The notes beneath the pieces were generated by a model. The model saw only the letters and a list, made by a program, of their open reading frames with translations. It did no database searches and had not been told where the DNA came from. A stretch of DNA of 64,000 nucleotides. It comes from Mobilicoccus sp032056465 (GTDB lineage: Bacteria; Actinomycetota; Actinomycetes; Actinomycetales; Dermatophilaceae). Positions 43,183-51,063 of the stretch are shown one piece after another. The stretch is taken from assembly GCF_032056465.1 (NCBI RefSeq), contig NZ_DAMBCL010000008.1, one strand, 5' to 3'. The first letter of the stretch is position 1. The number at the start of each line of letters is the position of its first letter. The translations under genes and the position numbers were made by a program.

Positions 43183-43788
43183 TCAGGCCTTCGCGTCGGA
43201 CTCCGGCGCGTCGTCGGTGACACCCTCGCCCTCGGCGGGAACCTCGGCGCCGGCGGGACCCTCGGCCACGGGGGCCTCGGTGATCTCCGGCTCCACGGCC
43301 TCGGAGGTCGTGGACTCCTCCGCGGGCGTGACCTCCTCCGCGGCGGGGGCGGCCGGCGCCTCGGCGCGGTCGGCGGCGGAACGCTTGGTCGCGGCCTCCG
43401 CCTCCTTCACCGTGGCCTGCTTGGGCGAGTAGGGCTCGCGCACGAGCTCGATGACCGCCATGGGCGCATTGTCGCCCTTACGGTTGCCGACCTTGGTGAT
43501 GCGCGTGTAGCCACCGGGACGCTCGGCCATGGCCGGGGCGATCTCCGTGAACAGGACGTGAACGACGCCCTTGTCGCGGATGGTCGTCATGACCCGGCGA
43601 CGGCTGTGAAGGTCGCCGCGCTTGGCGAACGTGATGAGACGCTCCGCGACGGGACGCAGGCGCTTGGCCTTCGTCTCGGTCGTCTGGATGCGGCCGTGCT
43701 CGAACAGCGCCGTGGCGAGGTTCGCGAGCATGAGGCGCTCGTGACTCGGGCCGCCTCCGAGACGGGGACCCTTGGTGGGGGTAGGCAT
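43183..43788 (-). CDS. rplQ: 50S ribosomal protein L17
   Basis: The 201-aa protein starts at ATG 43788 behind CAGGAGAG. The L17 core is residues 1-120 (RLGGGPSHERLMLANLATAL, KRGDLHSRRRVMTTIRDK). The remaining 80 residues are an Ala/Glu/Pro-rich acidic extension, longer than in most bacteria but seen in actinobacteria. It is the last gene of the alpha-type operon. Confidence 0.95.
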   Translation of the reverse strand: MPTPTKGPRLGGGPSHERLMLANLATALFEHGRIQTTETKAKRLRPVAERLITFAKRGDLHSRRRVMTTIRDKGVVHVLFTEIAPAMAERPGGYTRITKVGNRKGDNAPMAVIELVREPYSPKQATVKEAEAATKRSAADRAEAPAAPAAEEVTPAEESTTSEAVEPEITEAPVAEGPAGAEVPAEGEGVTDDAPESDAKA

Positions 43789-43810
43789 GAATCTCTCCTG
43801 TGATGGTCGC

Positions 43811-43850
43811 TGACCGATCCGCGTGCACGCGGCCAGTCACTGATCGGTCA
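43811..43850 (-). other. Hairpin between rpoA and rplQ
   Basis: TGACCGAT (43811-43818) pairs with ATCGGTCA (43843-43850), which includes the rpoA stop. Inside it CCGCGTGCACGCGG (43819-43832) is a perfect palindrome. It may modulate mRNA stability or the rpoA/rplQ ratio. Confidence 0.45.
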
Positions 43851-44864
43851 GTACTGCTCGTCCTCGACGAACGCGTTGTCCTCGTCCTCGTCGTACCGGT
43901 CCGCGATCGCGGAGGGGTCGAACCCGGGCGGGCTGTCCTTGAGCGCCAGGCCCATGCCGACGAGCTTCGCCTTGACCTCGTCGATCGACTTCGCGCCGAA
44001 GTTGCGGATGTCGAGGAGGTCGGCCTCGCTGCGGCCCACGAGCTCACCCACGGTGTGGATGCCCTCACGCTTGAGGCAGTTGTAGCTGCGCACGGTGAGG
44101 TCGAGGTCCTCGATCGGGAGGGCGAGGTCGGCGGCGAGCGCCGCGTCGGTCGGCGAGGGGCCCATGTCGACGCCCTCGGCCTCGACGTTGAGCTCACGGG
44201 CGAGACCGAACAGCTCGACGAGCGTCTTGCCCGCGGAGGCCAGCGCGTCACGCGGGGCCATCGAGTTCTTGGTCTCGACGTCGACGACGAGCTTGTCGAA
44301 GTCCGTCCGCTGCTCGACACGCGTCGCCTCGACCTTGTAGGTCACGGCGAGGACGGGCGAGTAGATGGAGTCGACGGGGATGCGGCCGATCTCGGCCTCC
44401 CCCGACTTGTTCTGCTGCGCCGACACGTAGCCGCGGCCACGCTCGACGGTCAGCTCCATCTCGATCTTGCCCTTGTCGTTGAGCGTCGCGATGTGCAGGT
44501 CGGGGTTGTGCACCTCGACGCCGGCGGGCGGCGCGATGTCGGCCGCGGTGACGGGGCCGGGGCCCTGCTTGCGCAGGTACATGACGACCGGCTCGTCGTG
44601 CTCGCTGCTGACGACGAGACCCTTGATGTTGAGGATGATCTCGGTGACGTCCTCCTTGACCCCGGGGATCGTGGAGAACTCGTGGAGCACACCGTCGATG
44701 CGGATGCTCGTCACGGACGCACCGGGGATGCTCGAGAGGAGCGTGCGACGCAGGGAGTTGCCGAGGGTGTACCCGAAGCCCGGCTCGAGCGGCTCGATGA
44801 CGAACCGCGAACGCGCCGGGGAGATGACCTCTTCGGAGAGGACGGGACGCTGTGCGATGAGCAC
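43848..44864 (-). CDS. rpoA: DNA-directed RNA polymerase subunit alpha
   Basis: The 338-aa protein starts at GTG 44864 with AAGGAAG 6 nt upstream; an in-frame ATG 44888 lacks a ribosome binding site. The N-terminal dimerisation domain includes FVIEPLEPGFGYTLGNSLRR. The C-terminal domain has SYNCLKREGIHTVGELVGR and DLLDIRNFGAKSIDEVKAKL, which bind UP elements and activators. An acidic tail follows. It is preceded by strong hairpins after rpsD. Confidence 0.97.
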   Translation of the reverse strand: MLIAQRPVLSEEVISPARSRFVIEPLEPGFGYTLGNSLRRTLLSSIPGASVTSIRIDGVLHEFSTIPGVKEDVTEIILNIKGLVVSSEHDEPVVMYLRKQGPGPVTAADIAPPAGVEVHNPDLHIATLNDKGKIEMELTVERGRGYVSAQQNKSGEAEIGRIPVDSIYSPVLAVTYKVEATRVEQRTDFDKLVVDVETKNSMAPRDALASAGKTLVELFGLARELNVEAEGVDMGPSPTDAALAADLALPIEDLDLTVRSYNCLKREGIHTVGELVGRSEADLLDIRNFGAKSIDEVKAKLVGMGLALKDSPPGFDPSAIADRYDEDEDNAFVEDEQY

Positions 44865-44879
44865 TGAATTCTTCCTTTC

Positions 44880-44907
44880 CACGAGCAACCGCTATTTGAT
44901 GCTCGTG
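44880..44907 (-). other. Hairpin upstream of the rpoA ribosome binding site
   Basis: CACGAGCA (44880-44887) pairs with TGCTCGTG (44900-44907) over 8 bp, 12-nt loop, just before the AAGGAAG site of rpoA. It may influence translation initiation. Confidence 0.45.
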
Positions 44908-44933
44908 CAAGCTGACCGGCGCGGGGCCGGTCG

Positions 44934-44963
44934 CCCGTCGGTGCCTCTGTCCGCACCGGCGGG
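44934..44963 (-). other. Second hairpin between rpsD and rpoA
   Basis: The arms 44934-44944 and 44953-44963 pair over 11 bp with one wobble and an 8-nt loop. It lies between the strong rpsD hairpin and the rpoA leader hairpin. Confidence 0.45.
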
Positions 44964-44975
44964 CGGGGAGTCGCG

Positions 44976-45013
44976 AACCGTGGGCCCGGTCGCGCACGAC
45001 CGGGCCCACGGTT
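44976..45013 (-). terminator. Perfect 17-bp hairpin after rpsD
   Basis: The arms 44976-44992 and 44997-45013 are exactly complementary, with a 4-nt loop. It starts 5 nt after the rpsD stop and should end or attenuate transcription before rpoA-rplQ. Confidence 0.8.
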
Positions 45014-45018
45014 GACGA

Positions 45019-45627
45019 TCAGTTCTTCGAGTAGAGCTCGACGATCAGCTGTTCGGTGAGGACCGTGTCGATCTGCTCACGCACCGGGAGCTGGTGGATG
45101 AGGATCTGCAGCGTGCCGGGCACGACCTTCATCCACGCCGGGATCGGACGCTCCCCGAACGTCTGGCGAGCCAGCTCGAACGGGAAGAGCTCACGGCTCT
45201 TGGGGCGGACGTCGATGATGTCGTACTGGCTCACGCGGTAGCTCGGCACGTCGACGCGCTGGCCGTTGACGAGGAAGTGGCCGTGGGTGACGAGCTGACG
45301 GGCGGCGCGACGCGTCCGGGCCAGACCCGCGCGGTACACGACGTTGTCCAGACGCGACTCGAGGATCTGCAGCAGGACCTCACCGGTCTTGCCGGGCCGA
45401 CGCACGGCCTCCTCGTAGTAGTTGCGGAACTGCTTCTCCATGACGCCGTAGGTGAAGCGGGCCTTCTGCTTCTCCTGGAGCTGGTGGAGGTACTCCTTCT
45501 CCTGGATACGGCCGCGGCCGTGCTGTCCGGGAGGGAACGGGCGGTTCTCGAAGTTCTTGTCGCCGCCGACGAGGTCGACCTTGAGGCGACGCGACTTCTT
45601 GGTGATGGGGCCGGTGTAACGAGCCAT
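45019..45627 (-). CDS. rpsD: 30S ribosomal protein S4
   Basis: The 202-aa protein has the S4 features: basic N-terminus (YTGPITKKSRRLKVDLVGG), the YHQLQE-type central part (LHQLQEKQKARFTYGVMEKQ) and the S4 RNA-binding domain with LDNVVYRAGLARTRRAARQL. It lacks the zinc-binding cysteines (C- form). It nucleates 30S assembly on the 16S 5' domain. It is the last gene before a strong hairpin. Confidence 0.97.
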   Translation of the reverse strand: MARYTGPITKKSRRLKVDLVGGDKNFENRPFPPGQHGRGRIQEKEYLHQLQEKQKARFTYGVMEKQFRNYYEEAVRRPGKTGEVLLQILESRLDNVVYRAGLARTRRAARQLVTHGHFLVNGQRVDVPSYRVSQYDIIDVRPKSRELFPFELARQTFGERPIPAWMKVVPGTLQILIHQLPVREQIDTVLTEQLIVELYSKN

Positions 45628-45650
45628 GTGTGTTCAGTCCTCTCGTTCGC

Positions 45651-46058
45651 TCAGACGCGGCGGCGCTTGGGCGGGCGGACGCCGTTGTGCGGCATGGGCG
45701 TGACGTCGCTGATCGCGCCGACCTCGAGGCCGGTGGCGGTGAGCGAACGGATCGCGGTCTCACGACCGGAGCCGGGACCCTTGACGAACACGTCGACCTT
45801 GCGCATGCCGTGCTCCATGGCGCGGCGGGCGGCGGCCTCGGCGGCCATCTGCGCGGCGAACGGGGTGGACTTGCGCGAGCCCTTGAAGCCGACCTGGCCG
45901 GCGGAGGCCCACGAGATCACGGCCCCGGTGGGGTCGGTGATCGAGACGATGGTGTTGTTGAACGTGCTCTTGATGTGCGCGTGGCCGTGGGAGACGTTCT
46001 TCTTCTCCTTGCGGCGCACCTTCTTGGCGCCACCGGCCGTCCTGCTCTTGGGAGGCAT
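45651..46058 (-). CDS. rpsK: 30S ribosomal protein S11
   Basis: The 135-aa protein has the S11 hallmarks GHAHIKSTFNNTIVSITDP, SWASAGQVGFKGSRKSTPFA and the C-terminal VTPMPHNGVRPPKRRRV. It forms the platform of the 30S subunit near the mRNA exit. It lies 23 bp before rpsD. Confidence 0.97.
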   Translation of the reverse strand: MPPKSRTAGGAKKVRRKEKKNVSHGHAHIKSTFNNTIVSITDPTGAVISWASAGQVGFKGSRKSTPFAAQMAAEAAARRAMEHGMRKVDVFVKGPGSGRETAIRSLTATGLEVGAISDVTPMPHNGVRPPKRRRV

Positions 46059-46225
46059 GTGTTCTCTTTCCTACGAAATCTTCGGGTGGGTGTCCGGAGG
46101 CTGCAGCCCCGGCTGTCCGACTCCGCTGCGGGCGCGGTGAGCGCTCGCCCGGGTGGACGTGTCGAAGGCGGTGAGCATCGGGTGATCCGATGGACTCGCC
46201 GGTGACGATCGGCCTCAGCCGTGCG

Positions 46226-46603
46226 TCACTTACCCGCCTTCTTCTTGCCGGCGACCGTGCGCTTCGGGCCCTTGCGGGTGCGCGCGTTCGTCTTGGTGCG
46301 CTGGCCGCGGACCGGGAGCCCGCGGCGGTGACGCAGACCCTGGTAGCTACCGATCTCGACCTTGCGGCGGATGTCGGCGGCGATCTCGCGGCGGAGGTCA
46401 CCCTCGGTCTGGACGTTCTCGTCCAGCCAGTCGCGCAGCGTGACCAGGTCCTGCTCGGAGAGGTCGCGCACGCGGGTGGAGGGGTCGATGCCGGCGGCGG
46501 CGACAGCCTCCTTCGCGCGAGTGCGGCCCACGCCGAAGATGTAGGTGAGAGCGATCTCGACGCGCTTCTCGCGCGGGAGGTCGACTCCGGCAATACGTGC
46601 CAT
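46226..46603 (-). CDS. rpsM: 30S ribosomal protein S13
   Basis: The 125-aa protein starts MARIAGVDLPREKRVEIALT and contains GVGRTRAKEAVAAAGID and the basic C-terminal RGQRTKTNARTRKGPKRTV. It contacts tRNA and the 50S subunit at bridge B1. CAGGAG lies upstream of the ATG. A 167-bp gap with weak hairpins separates it from rpsK. Confidence 0.97.
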   Translation of the reverse strand: MARIAGVDLPREKRVEIALTYIFGVGRTRAKEAVAAAGIDPSTRVRDLSEQDLVTLRDWLDENVQTEGDLRREIAADIRRKVEIGSYQGLRHRRGLPVRGQRTKTNARTRKGPKRTVAGKKKAGK

Positions 46604-46674
46604 TGAGGTGGTTCTCCTGTTGTCGCTCGGAGGTCTGGGGCCTCACCGTTCCGGATGCGCGCGGGGCGCCCGGT

Positions 46675-46717
46675 CCCCGGCCTCCGAGCCGGGGGTGACG
46701 TCCGAACTCTCGTTCGG
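46675..46717 (-). other. Two hairpins between rpmJ and rpsM
   Basis: CCCCGGC/GCCGGGG (46675-46681/46688-46694) and CCGAAC-TCTC-GTTCGG (46702-46717) occur in the 175-bp gap. They may be part of the rpsM leader. Confidence 0.4.
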
Positions 46718-46778
46718 GGCCGGGTGAAGCGTGATGCTGTCTCGCGTCGGGATCAGCGGGTGGTGCGTGGTGGAGCGA

Positions 46779-46892
46779 TCAGCCCTGGCGCTGCTTGTGG
46801 CGCAGGTTCTCGCAGATCACCATGACCCGGCCGTTGCGGCGGATCACCTTGCACTTGTCGCAGATCTTCTTGACGCTGGGCTGAACCTTCAT
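46779..46892 (-). CDS. rpmJ: 50S ribosomal protein L36
   Basis: This 37-aa gene is read on the minus strand from ATG 46892. It starts MKVQPSVKKICDKCKV and ends ENLRHKQRQG. The zinc ligands of the C+ form are Cys11, Cys14, Cys27 and His32. It lies between infA and rpsM as usual. Confidence 0.97.
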   Translation of the reverse strand: MKVQPSVKKICDKCKVIRRNGRVMVICENLRHKQRQG

Positions 46893-47000
46893 GTGCCTGC
46901 CGTCTTCAGATCGGTCTCCGGCTCACCGTGCCCGCGACGGATCGCGCGCCTGGTTCACCGGAGGGTGTTCGGTACCACCGGCGGTCGCCGGCGGCGGGTC

Positions 47001-47222
47001 TCAGCGGTAGCGGAAGACGATGCGGCCGCGAGTGAGGTCGTACGGGCTGAGCTCCACCACGACGCGGTCCTCGGGGAGGATCCGGATGTAGTGCTGACGC
47101 ATCTTGCCCGAGATGTGAGCGAGGACCTTGTGGCCGTTGCTCAACTCCACGCGGAACATCGCGTTGGGCAGGGCTTCGACGATCGTGCCCTCGACCTCGA
47201 TGACGCCGTCCTTCTTGGCCAT
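47001..47222 (-). CDS. infA: Translation initiation factor IF-1
   Basis: The 73-aa protein (MAKKDGVIEVEGTIVEALPN) is a single OB fold ending YDLTRGRIVFRYR. IF-1 occupies the 30S A site during initiation. GCGGAGGAC lies directly upstream of the ATG. It is preceded by a long structured leader and has its own promoter. Confidence 0.97.
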   Translation of the reverse strand: MAKKDGVIEVEGTIVEALPNAMFRVELSNGHKVLAHISGKMRQHYIRILPEDRVVVELSPYDLTRGRIVFRYR

Positions 47223-47242
47223 GTCCTCCGCAATCCCTGACT

Positions 47243-47284
47243 GCCCCGATCGGGGCGTTGTCGTTCCGACGGCGGACCGTCGGA
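47243..47284 (-). other. Structured infA leader
   Basis: GCCCCGATCGGGGC (47243-47256) is a perfect palindrome, and an 8-bp stem with CGGA loop spans 47265-47284. A further CCCCG-CAG-CGGGG hairpin follows near 47333. All lie in the roughly 190-nt leader between the promoter and infA. Confidence 0.5.
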
Positions 47285-47422
47285 CCCCCACCGGTCGGAG
47301 GGGGAAACTCGTCTCATGGGTGTGTGTCGACACCCCGCAGCGGGGGTTCGGCGTCGCGGCCTGCGGACCTGGAGGGGACCTCCGGGCATGAGGGCACGAC
47401 GACACACCTGAGCCGACGTGTA

Positions 47423-47428
47423 AGTCTA
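47423..47428 (-). promoter_or_regulatory. -10 element of infA (TAGACT)
   Basis: The minus strand reads TAGACT, a strong actinobacterial -10, about 200 bp before infA and after map. It would give infA-rpmJ-rpsM-rpsK-rpsD an independent promoter. Confidence 0.5.
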
Positions 47429-47475
47429 GTGCACGAGGTGCGTGCCGGGCGAATCGCCTGCCAGGAGGCGCGACG

Positions 47476-48330
47476 TCACCCCGGTGCGCCGCAGGGCAGA
47501 CCCCGGCGGGTGAGTTCGGCCCGGCCCCCGTCCGACGCCGTGAGGACCCACGGCCCCTCGGGCGTGGCCGCCACGGTGTGCTCGACGTGGGCGCCGCGGG
47601 ACCCGTCGGTGGTGACGACCGTCCACCCGTCGGTGAGCGTGTGCCCCACCTCGGTGCCGAGGGTGATCATCGGCTCGATCGCGACGGTGGCGCCGGGTCG
47701 GATGCGGGGCCCCCTGGCGCGGACCGCCACGTTGGGCACGCCGGGCCGTTCGTGCATCTCCCGCCCGATCCCGTGGCCCTCGTAGCCGTCGAGGATTCCG
47801 AAGGTCTCCCGGCCCAGTCGGGCGGCGGAGTGATTGACCGAGGCCTCGACGGCCTCCCCCACGTCGAAGAGCCGGCCACCGACGACGAACGCCCCGATGC
47901 CGGCCCACAGGGCGTCGGTGCAGGCGTCGATGAGCTCGAGGTCCTGGGGGCGGGCCGCCTGCGCTCCACCGACCACCGCGGTGATCGCGGAATCGCCATG
48001 CCAACCCTCGACGCTCGCGCCGCAGTCGACGCTCACGACGTCGCCCGCCTCGAGACGGCGGGGGCCGGGGATCCCGTGGACGACCTCGTCGTTGACGCTG
48101 ACGCACAGGGTGTGGCGGTAGCCGGGCACGTCCGGGAAGGACGGCCGGGCCCCGCGGGAGCGGATGTACGCCTCCGCGAGGGCGTCGATCTCCCCCGTGG
48201 TCGCGCCTGGGCGCAACGCCGCCTTCACGGCGGCCAGCGTCTCGGCGACGACGGTTCCGGCGACCCGCATCGCCTCGACCTCATCGGGCGAGCGCGCGGG
48301 CAGCCGCTCGGACCACGGGGGTGACCACAC
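47476..48330 (-). CDS. map: Type I methionine aminopeptidase
   Basis: The 284-aa protein starts at GTG 48330, 2 nt after the adk stop. The five metal ligands are in VVSVDCGASVEGWHGDSA (two Asp), EGHGIGREMH (His), AIEPMI (Glu) and HVEHTV (Glu). It removes initiator methionine from nascent proteins in the cytoplasm. The C-terminus has a short Gly/Arg-rich tail. The secY-adk-map order is classical. Confidence 0.95.
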   Translation of the reverse strand: MWSPPWSERLPARSPDEVEAMRVAGTVVAETLAAVKAALRPGATTGEIDALAEAYIRSRGARPSFPDVPGYRHTLCVSVNDEVVHGIPGPRRLEAGDVVSVDCGASVEGWHGDSAITAVVGGAQAARPQDLELIDACTDALWAGIGAFVVGGRLFDVGEAVEASVNHSAARLGRETFGILDGYEGHGIGREMHERPGVPNVAVRARGPRIRPGATVAIEPMITLGTEVGHTLTDGWTVVTTDGSRGAHVEHTVAATPEGPWVLTASDGGRAELTRRGLPCGAPG

Positions 48331-48332
48331 GC

Positions 48333-48896
48333 TCAGGCGCCCAGGGCGTCGCTGATCCGCGCGGTGATCTCGTCGACCTCGCCCATGCCGTCGACCTCGA
48401 CGAGCAGACCCTTCTCCCGGTAGACGGCGGACAACGGCGCCGTCTCCTCGGTGTAGACCCGCATCCGCTCACGGATGACGTCCTCGGTGTCGTCCTCGCG
48501 ACCCTCGATCTCGGCGCGACGCAGCAGCCGACCCACGACCTCGTCGACGTCGACGACGAGCTCCAGCACCTTGTCGAGTTCCGTCCCGTGCTTCGCGAGC
48601 ATGTCGTCGAGCGCGCGGACCTGCTCCAGCGTCCGCGGGTACCCGTCGAGGAGGAAACCGTTGCGCGCGTCGTCCTCGGCGAGACGGTTCTCGACGATGG
48701 AGTTGGTGACGTCGTCGGGCACGAACCGGCCTGCGGCAAGGAGTTCCTTGACCTGCAGACCCAGCTCGGTCTCGTTCTTGATGTTGGCGCGGAAGATGTC
48801 GCCGGTGGAGATCGCGGGGATCGACAGCCGGTCGGCGATACGGGAGGCCTGCGTGCCCTTACCGGCACCGGGCGGACCGAGGATGATGAGTCGCAT
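48333..48896 (-). CDS. adk: Adenylate kinase
   Basis: The 187-aa protein has the P-loop GPPGAGKGTQA, the NMP-binding helix STGDIFRANI, and the signature FLLDGYPRTLEQV. It is the short form, lacking the zinc-type LID insertion. It interconverts ATP, AMP and ADP. Its ATG shares one base with the secY stop (TGATG). Confidence 0.97.
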   Translation of the reverse strand: MRLIILGPPGAGKGTQASRIADRLSIPAISTGDIFRANIKNETELGLQVKELLAAGRFVPDDVTNSIVENRLAEDDARNGFLLDGYPRTLEQVRALDDMLAKHGTELDKVLELVVDVDEVVGRLLRRAEIEGREDDTEDVIRERMRVYTEETAPLSAVYREKGLLVEVDGMGEVDEITARISDALGA

Positions 48897-50209
48897 CAGC
48901 GTAGGAACCCTTCGTAGTGGCGCTGCTGCAGCTGCGACTCGATCTGCTTCACCGTCTCCAGCCCGACGCCGACCATGATGAGCACGGACGTGCCGCCGAA
49001 GGGGAAGTTCTGCGACGCCCCCAGACCGGCGAAGGCGATGAGCGGGATCAACGAGATGAGCGCCAGGTAGGTGGCGCCCACGACGATGACGCGATTGAGC
49101 ACGTAGCTGAGGTACTCCACCGTAGGCCGACCGGCCCGGATCCCGGGGATGAAGCCGCCGTACTTCTTCATGTTGTCCGCCACTTCCTCGGGGTTGAAAG
49201 AGATGGAGACGTAGAAGAACGTGAAGAAGATGATGAGCAGGGTGTACACCGCCATGTAGACGGGGTGGTCGCCGCGCACGAGGTTCTGGCTGACCCACGT
49301 CGCCCACGCCGGCGGGTTGGGATTGCTCTGGTAGAACTGCACGGCCAGGCCCGGGAGCGCGAGCATCGAACTCGCGAAGATCACCGGGATGACGCCGGCC
49401 TGGTTGACCTTGAGCGGGATGTAGGTCGAGGTGCCGCCGTACATCCGGCGCCCGATCATCCGCTTGGCGTACTGCACCGGGATGCGCCGCTGACACTGCT
49501 CGACGAAGACGACCGCACAGATGATGAGCAGCCCGATGAGGATGACGATGAAGAAGACGTCCCAGCTGCCACCCTTCTGCTGGATGGCCCAGAGCGACCC
49601 GGGGAAGCCGGCGACGATCGAGGTGAAGATGAGCAACGACATGCCGTTGCCGATCCCCTTCTCGGTGATGAGCTCGCCCATCCACATGATGAGGCCCGTG
49701 CCGGCGGTCATCGTGAGCACGATGAGCGACAGCGTCGTCCAGTGCTCGTCGACGAGGACGCGCTCACAACCGCCACCGAAGAGGTGACCCGGGTTGCGGG
49801 CGAACGTCACGAAGGTCGAGCTCTGCAGCAGCGCCAGACCGATCGTGAGGTACCGGGTGTACTGCGTCATCTTGGCCTGACCGCTCTGCCCCTCCTGTTT
49901 GAGGGTCTCGAAGCGCGGAATGACGACGGTGAGCAGCTGGATGATGATGCTGGCCGTGATGTACGGCATGATCCCCAGCGCGAAGATGGACAGCTGCAGC
50001 ATCGCGCCGCCGCTGAAGAGGTTGGCCATCCCGAGGAACTGGTTGTCCTGCGCCCCGCCGGTCTGCACGCACTGCTGTACGTCGTTGTAGCTGACGCCGG
50101 GGGTGGGAATGAACGAGCCGAGCCGGAAGATCGCCATCACCATGAGGGTGAAGAGAATCTTGCGACGCAGGTCCGGCGTCTTGAATGCACGGACGAACGC
50201 GGTGAGCAC
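48896..50209 (-). CDS. secY: Protein translocase subunit SecY
   Basis: The 437-aa protein starts at GTG 50209 with GGGAGGG 8 nt upstream. Ten membrane helices are predicted. The plug/helix 2 motif is IFALGIMPYITASIIIQLL, and the cytoplasmic loops carry QEGQSGQAKMTQYTRYL and ERQ-like CQRRIPVQYAKR. It forms the Sec channel with SecE and SecG. A strong terminator separates it from rplO. Confidence 0.97.
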   Translation of the reverse strand: MLTAFVRAFKTPDLRRKILFTLMVMAIFRLGSFIPTPGVSYNDVQQCVQTGGAQDNQFLGMANLFSGGAMLQLSIFALGIMPYITASIIIQLLTVVIPRFETLKQEGQSGQAKMTQYTRYLTIGLALLQSSTFVTFARNPGHLFGGGCERVLVDEHWTTLSLIVLTMTAGTGLIMWMGELITEKGIGNGMSLLIFTSIVAGFPGSLWAIQQKGGSWDVFFIVILIGLLIICAVVFVEQCQRRIPVQYAKRMIGRRMYGGTSTYIPLKVNQAGVIPVIFASSMLALPGLAVQFYQSNPNPPAWATWVSQNLVRGDHPVYMAVYTLLIIFFTFFYVSISFNPEEVADNMKKYGGFIPGIRAGRPTVEYLSYVLNRVIVVGATYLALISLIPLIAFAGLGASQNFPFGGTSVLIMVGVGLETVKQIESQLQQRHYEGFLR

Positions 50210-50316
50210 TGGTGAACCCTCCCAGGGGTCTGGAGCACGTGGCGGCGGGTCCCCCTCGCCGGCTCCGACAAGTCGATCGATCACGAACAGGGCTGGCGAA
50301 TCCCCTTGAAAACGAT

Positions 50317-50354
50317 AGCACCCCGCGTCCGGAGTCACCGGCACGCGGGGTGCT
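50317..50354 (-). terminator. Intrinsic terminator between rplO and secY
   Basis: On the minus strand AGCACCCCGCGT and ACGCGGGGTGCT (arms 50343-50354 and 50317-50328) form a perfect 12-bp stem, followed by ATCGTTTTC, a U-rich tail. This is the most classical intrinsic terminator in the window, 33 nt past the rplO stop. Confidence 0.85.
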
Positions 50355-50387
50355 GTCGTCATTCATCGCCGCTGGTCAGCGCGACGC

Positions 50388-50879
50388 TCAGAGCTCCGTG
50401 ACGGAGCCTCCGGCGGCCTCGATCTTCGACTTCGCCGACCCGGAGAACCGGTGGGCGGAGACGTTGACCGCGACGCTGATGTCGCCCTGGCCGAGCACCT
50501 TCACGAGGTGCCCCTTGCGAACGGCACCCTTCTCCACGAGCGCGTCGACGGTGACGTCGCCGCCCTCGGGGAAGAGGGACCCGATCTTGTCCAGGTTCAC
50601 GACCTGGTACTCGGTGCGGAAGGGGTTGGTGAACCCGCGCAGCTTCGGGAGGCGCATGTGCAGCGGCATCTGGCCGCCCTCGAAGCGCTCCGGAACCTGG
50701 TAGCGGGCCTTCGTGCCCTTGGTACCGCGACCGGCGGTCTTGCCCTTGCTGCCCTCACCGCGACCGACGCGGGTGCGTGCGGTCTTGGCGCCGGGAGCCG
50801 GGCGAAGGTGGTGGACCTTGAGCGCGTGGGCCTTGCCCGCGCCCGAGGTCGGCTCGGTGGCCTGGGTCTCGTCGGCCAT
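50388..50879 (-). CDS. rplO: 50S ribosomal protein L15
   Basis: The protein has 163 aa from ATG 50879; TTG 50888 is an upstream alternative. The L15 core has HHLRPAPGAKTARTRVGRGE and RFEGGQMPLHMRLPKLRGF. It assembles late on the 50S subunit. It follows rpmD with 1 nt between stop and start, with GGAGGAGG upstream. It ends the spc-type segment. Confidence 0.96.
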   Translation of the reverse strand: MADETQATEPTSGAGKAHALKVHHLRPAPGAKTARTRVGRGEGSKGKTAGRGTKGTKARYQVPERFEGGQMPLHMRLPKLRGFTNPFRTEYQVVNLDKIGSLFPEGGDVTVDALVEKGAVRKGHLVKVLGQGDISVAVNVSAHRFSGSAKSKIEAAGGSVTEL

Positions 50880-50880
50880 G

Positions 50881-51063
50881 TCAGTCAACCTCCTCCATCG
50901 TGACGAGGTGCGTCACGGTCCGGACCATCCCGCGGATCTCGGGGCGGTCCTCCTTGACGACGACGTCGCCGATGCGCTTGAGACCGAGCGAGCGCAGCGT
51001 CTCGCGCTGGTTCTGCTTGCAACCGATCTCGGAACGCGTCTGCGTCACCTTGAGCTGAGCCAT
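50881..51063 (-). CDS. rpmD: 50S ribosomal protein L30
   Basis: The 60-aa protein (MAQLKVTQTRSEIGCKQNQR) has the L30 pattern LRSLGLKRIGDVVVKEDRPE. It binds 23S rRNA domain II. It overlaps the rpsE stop by one base (TGATG). Confidence 0.96.
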   Translation of the reverse strand: MAQLKVTQTRSEIGCKQNQRETLRSLGLKRIGDVVVKEDRPEIRGMVRTVTHLVTMEEVD

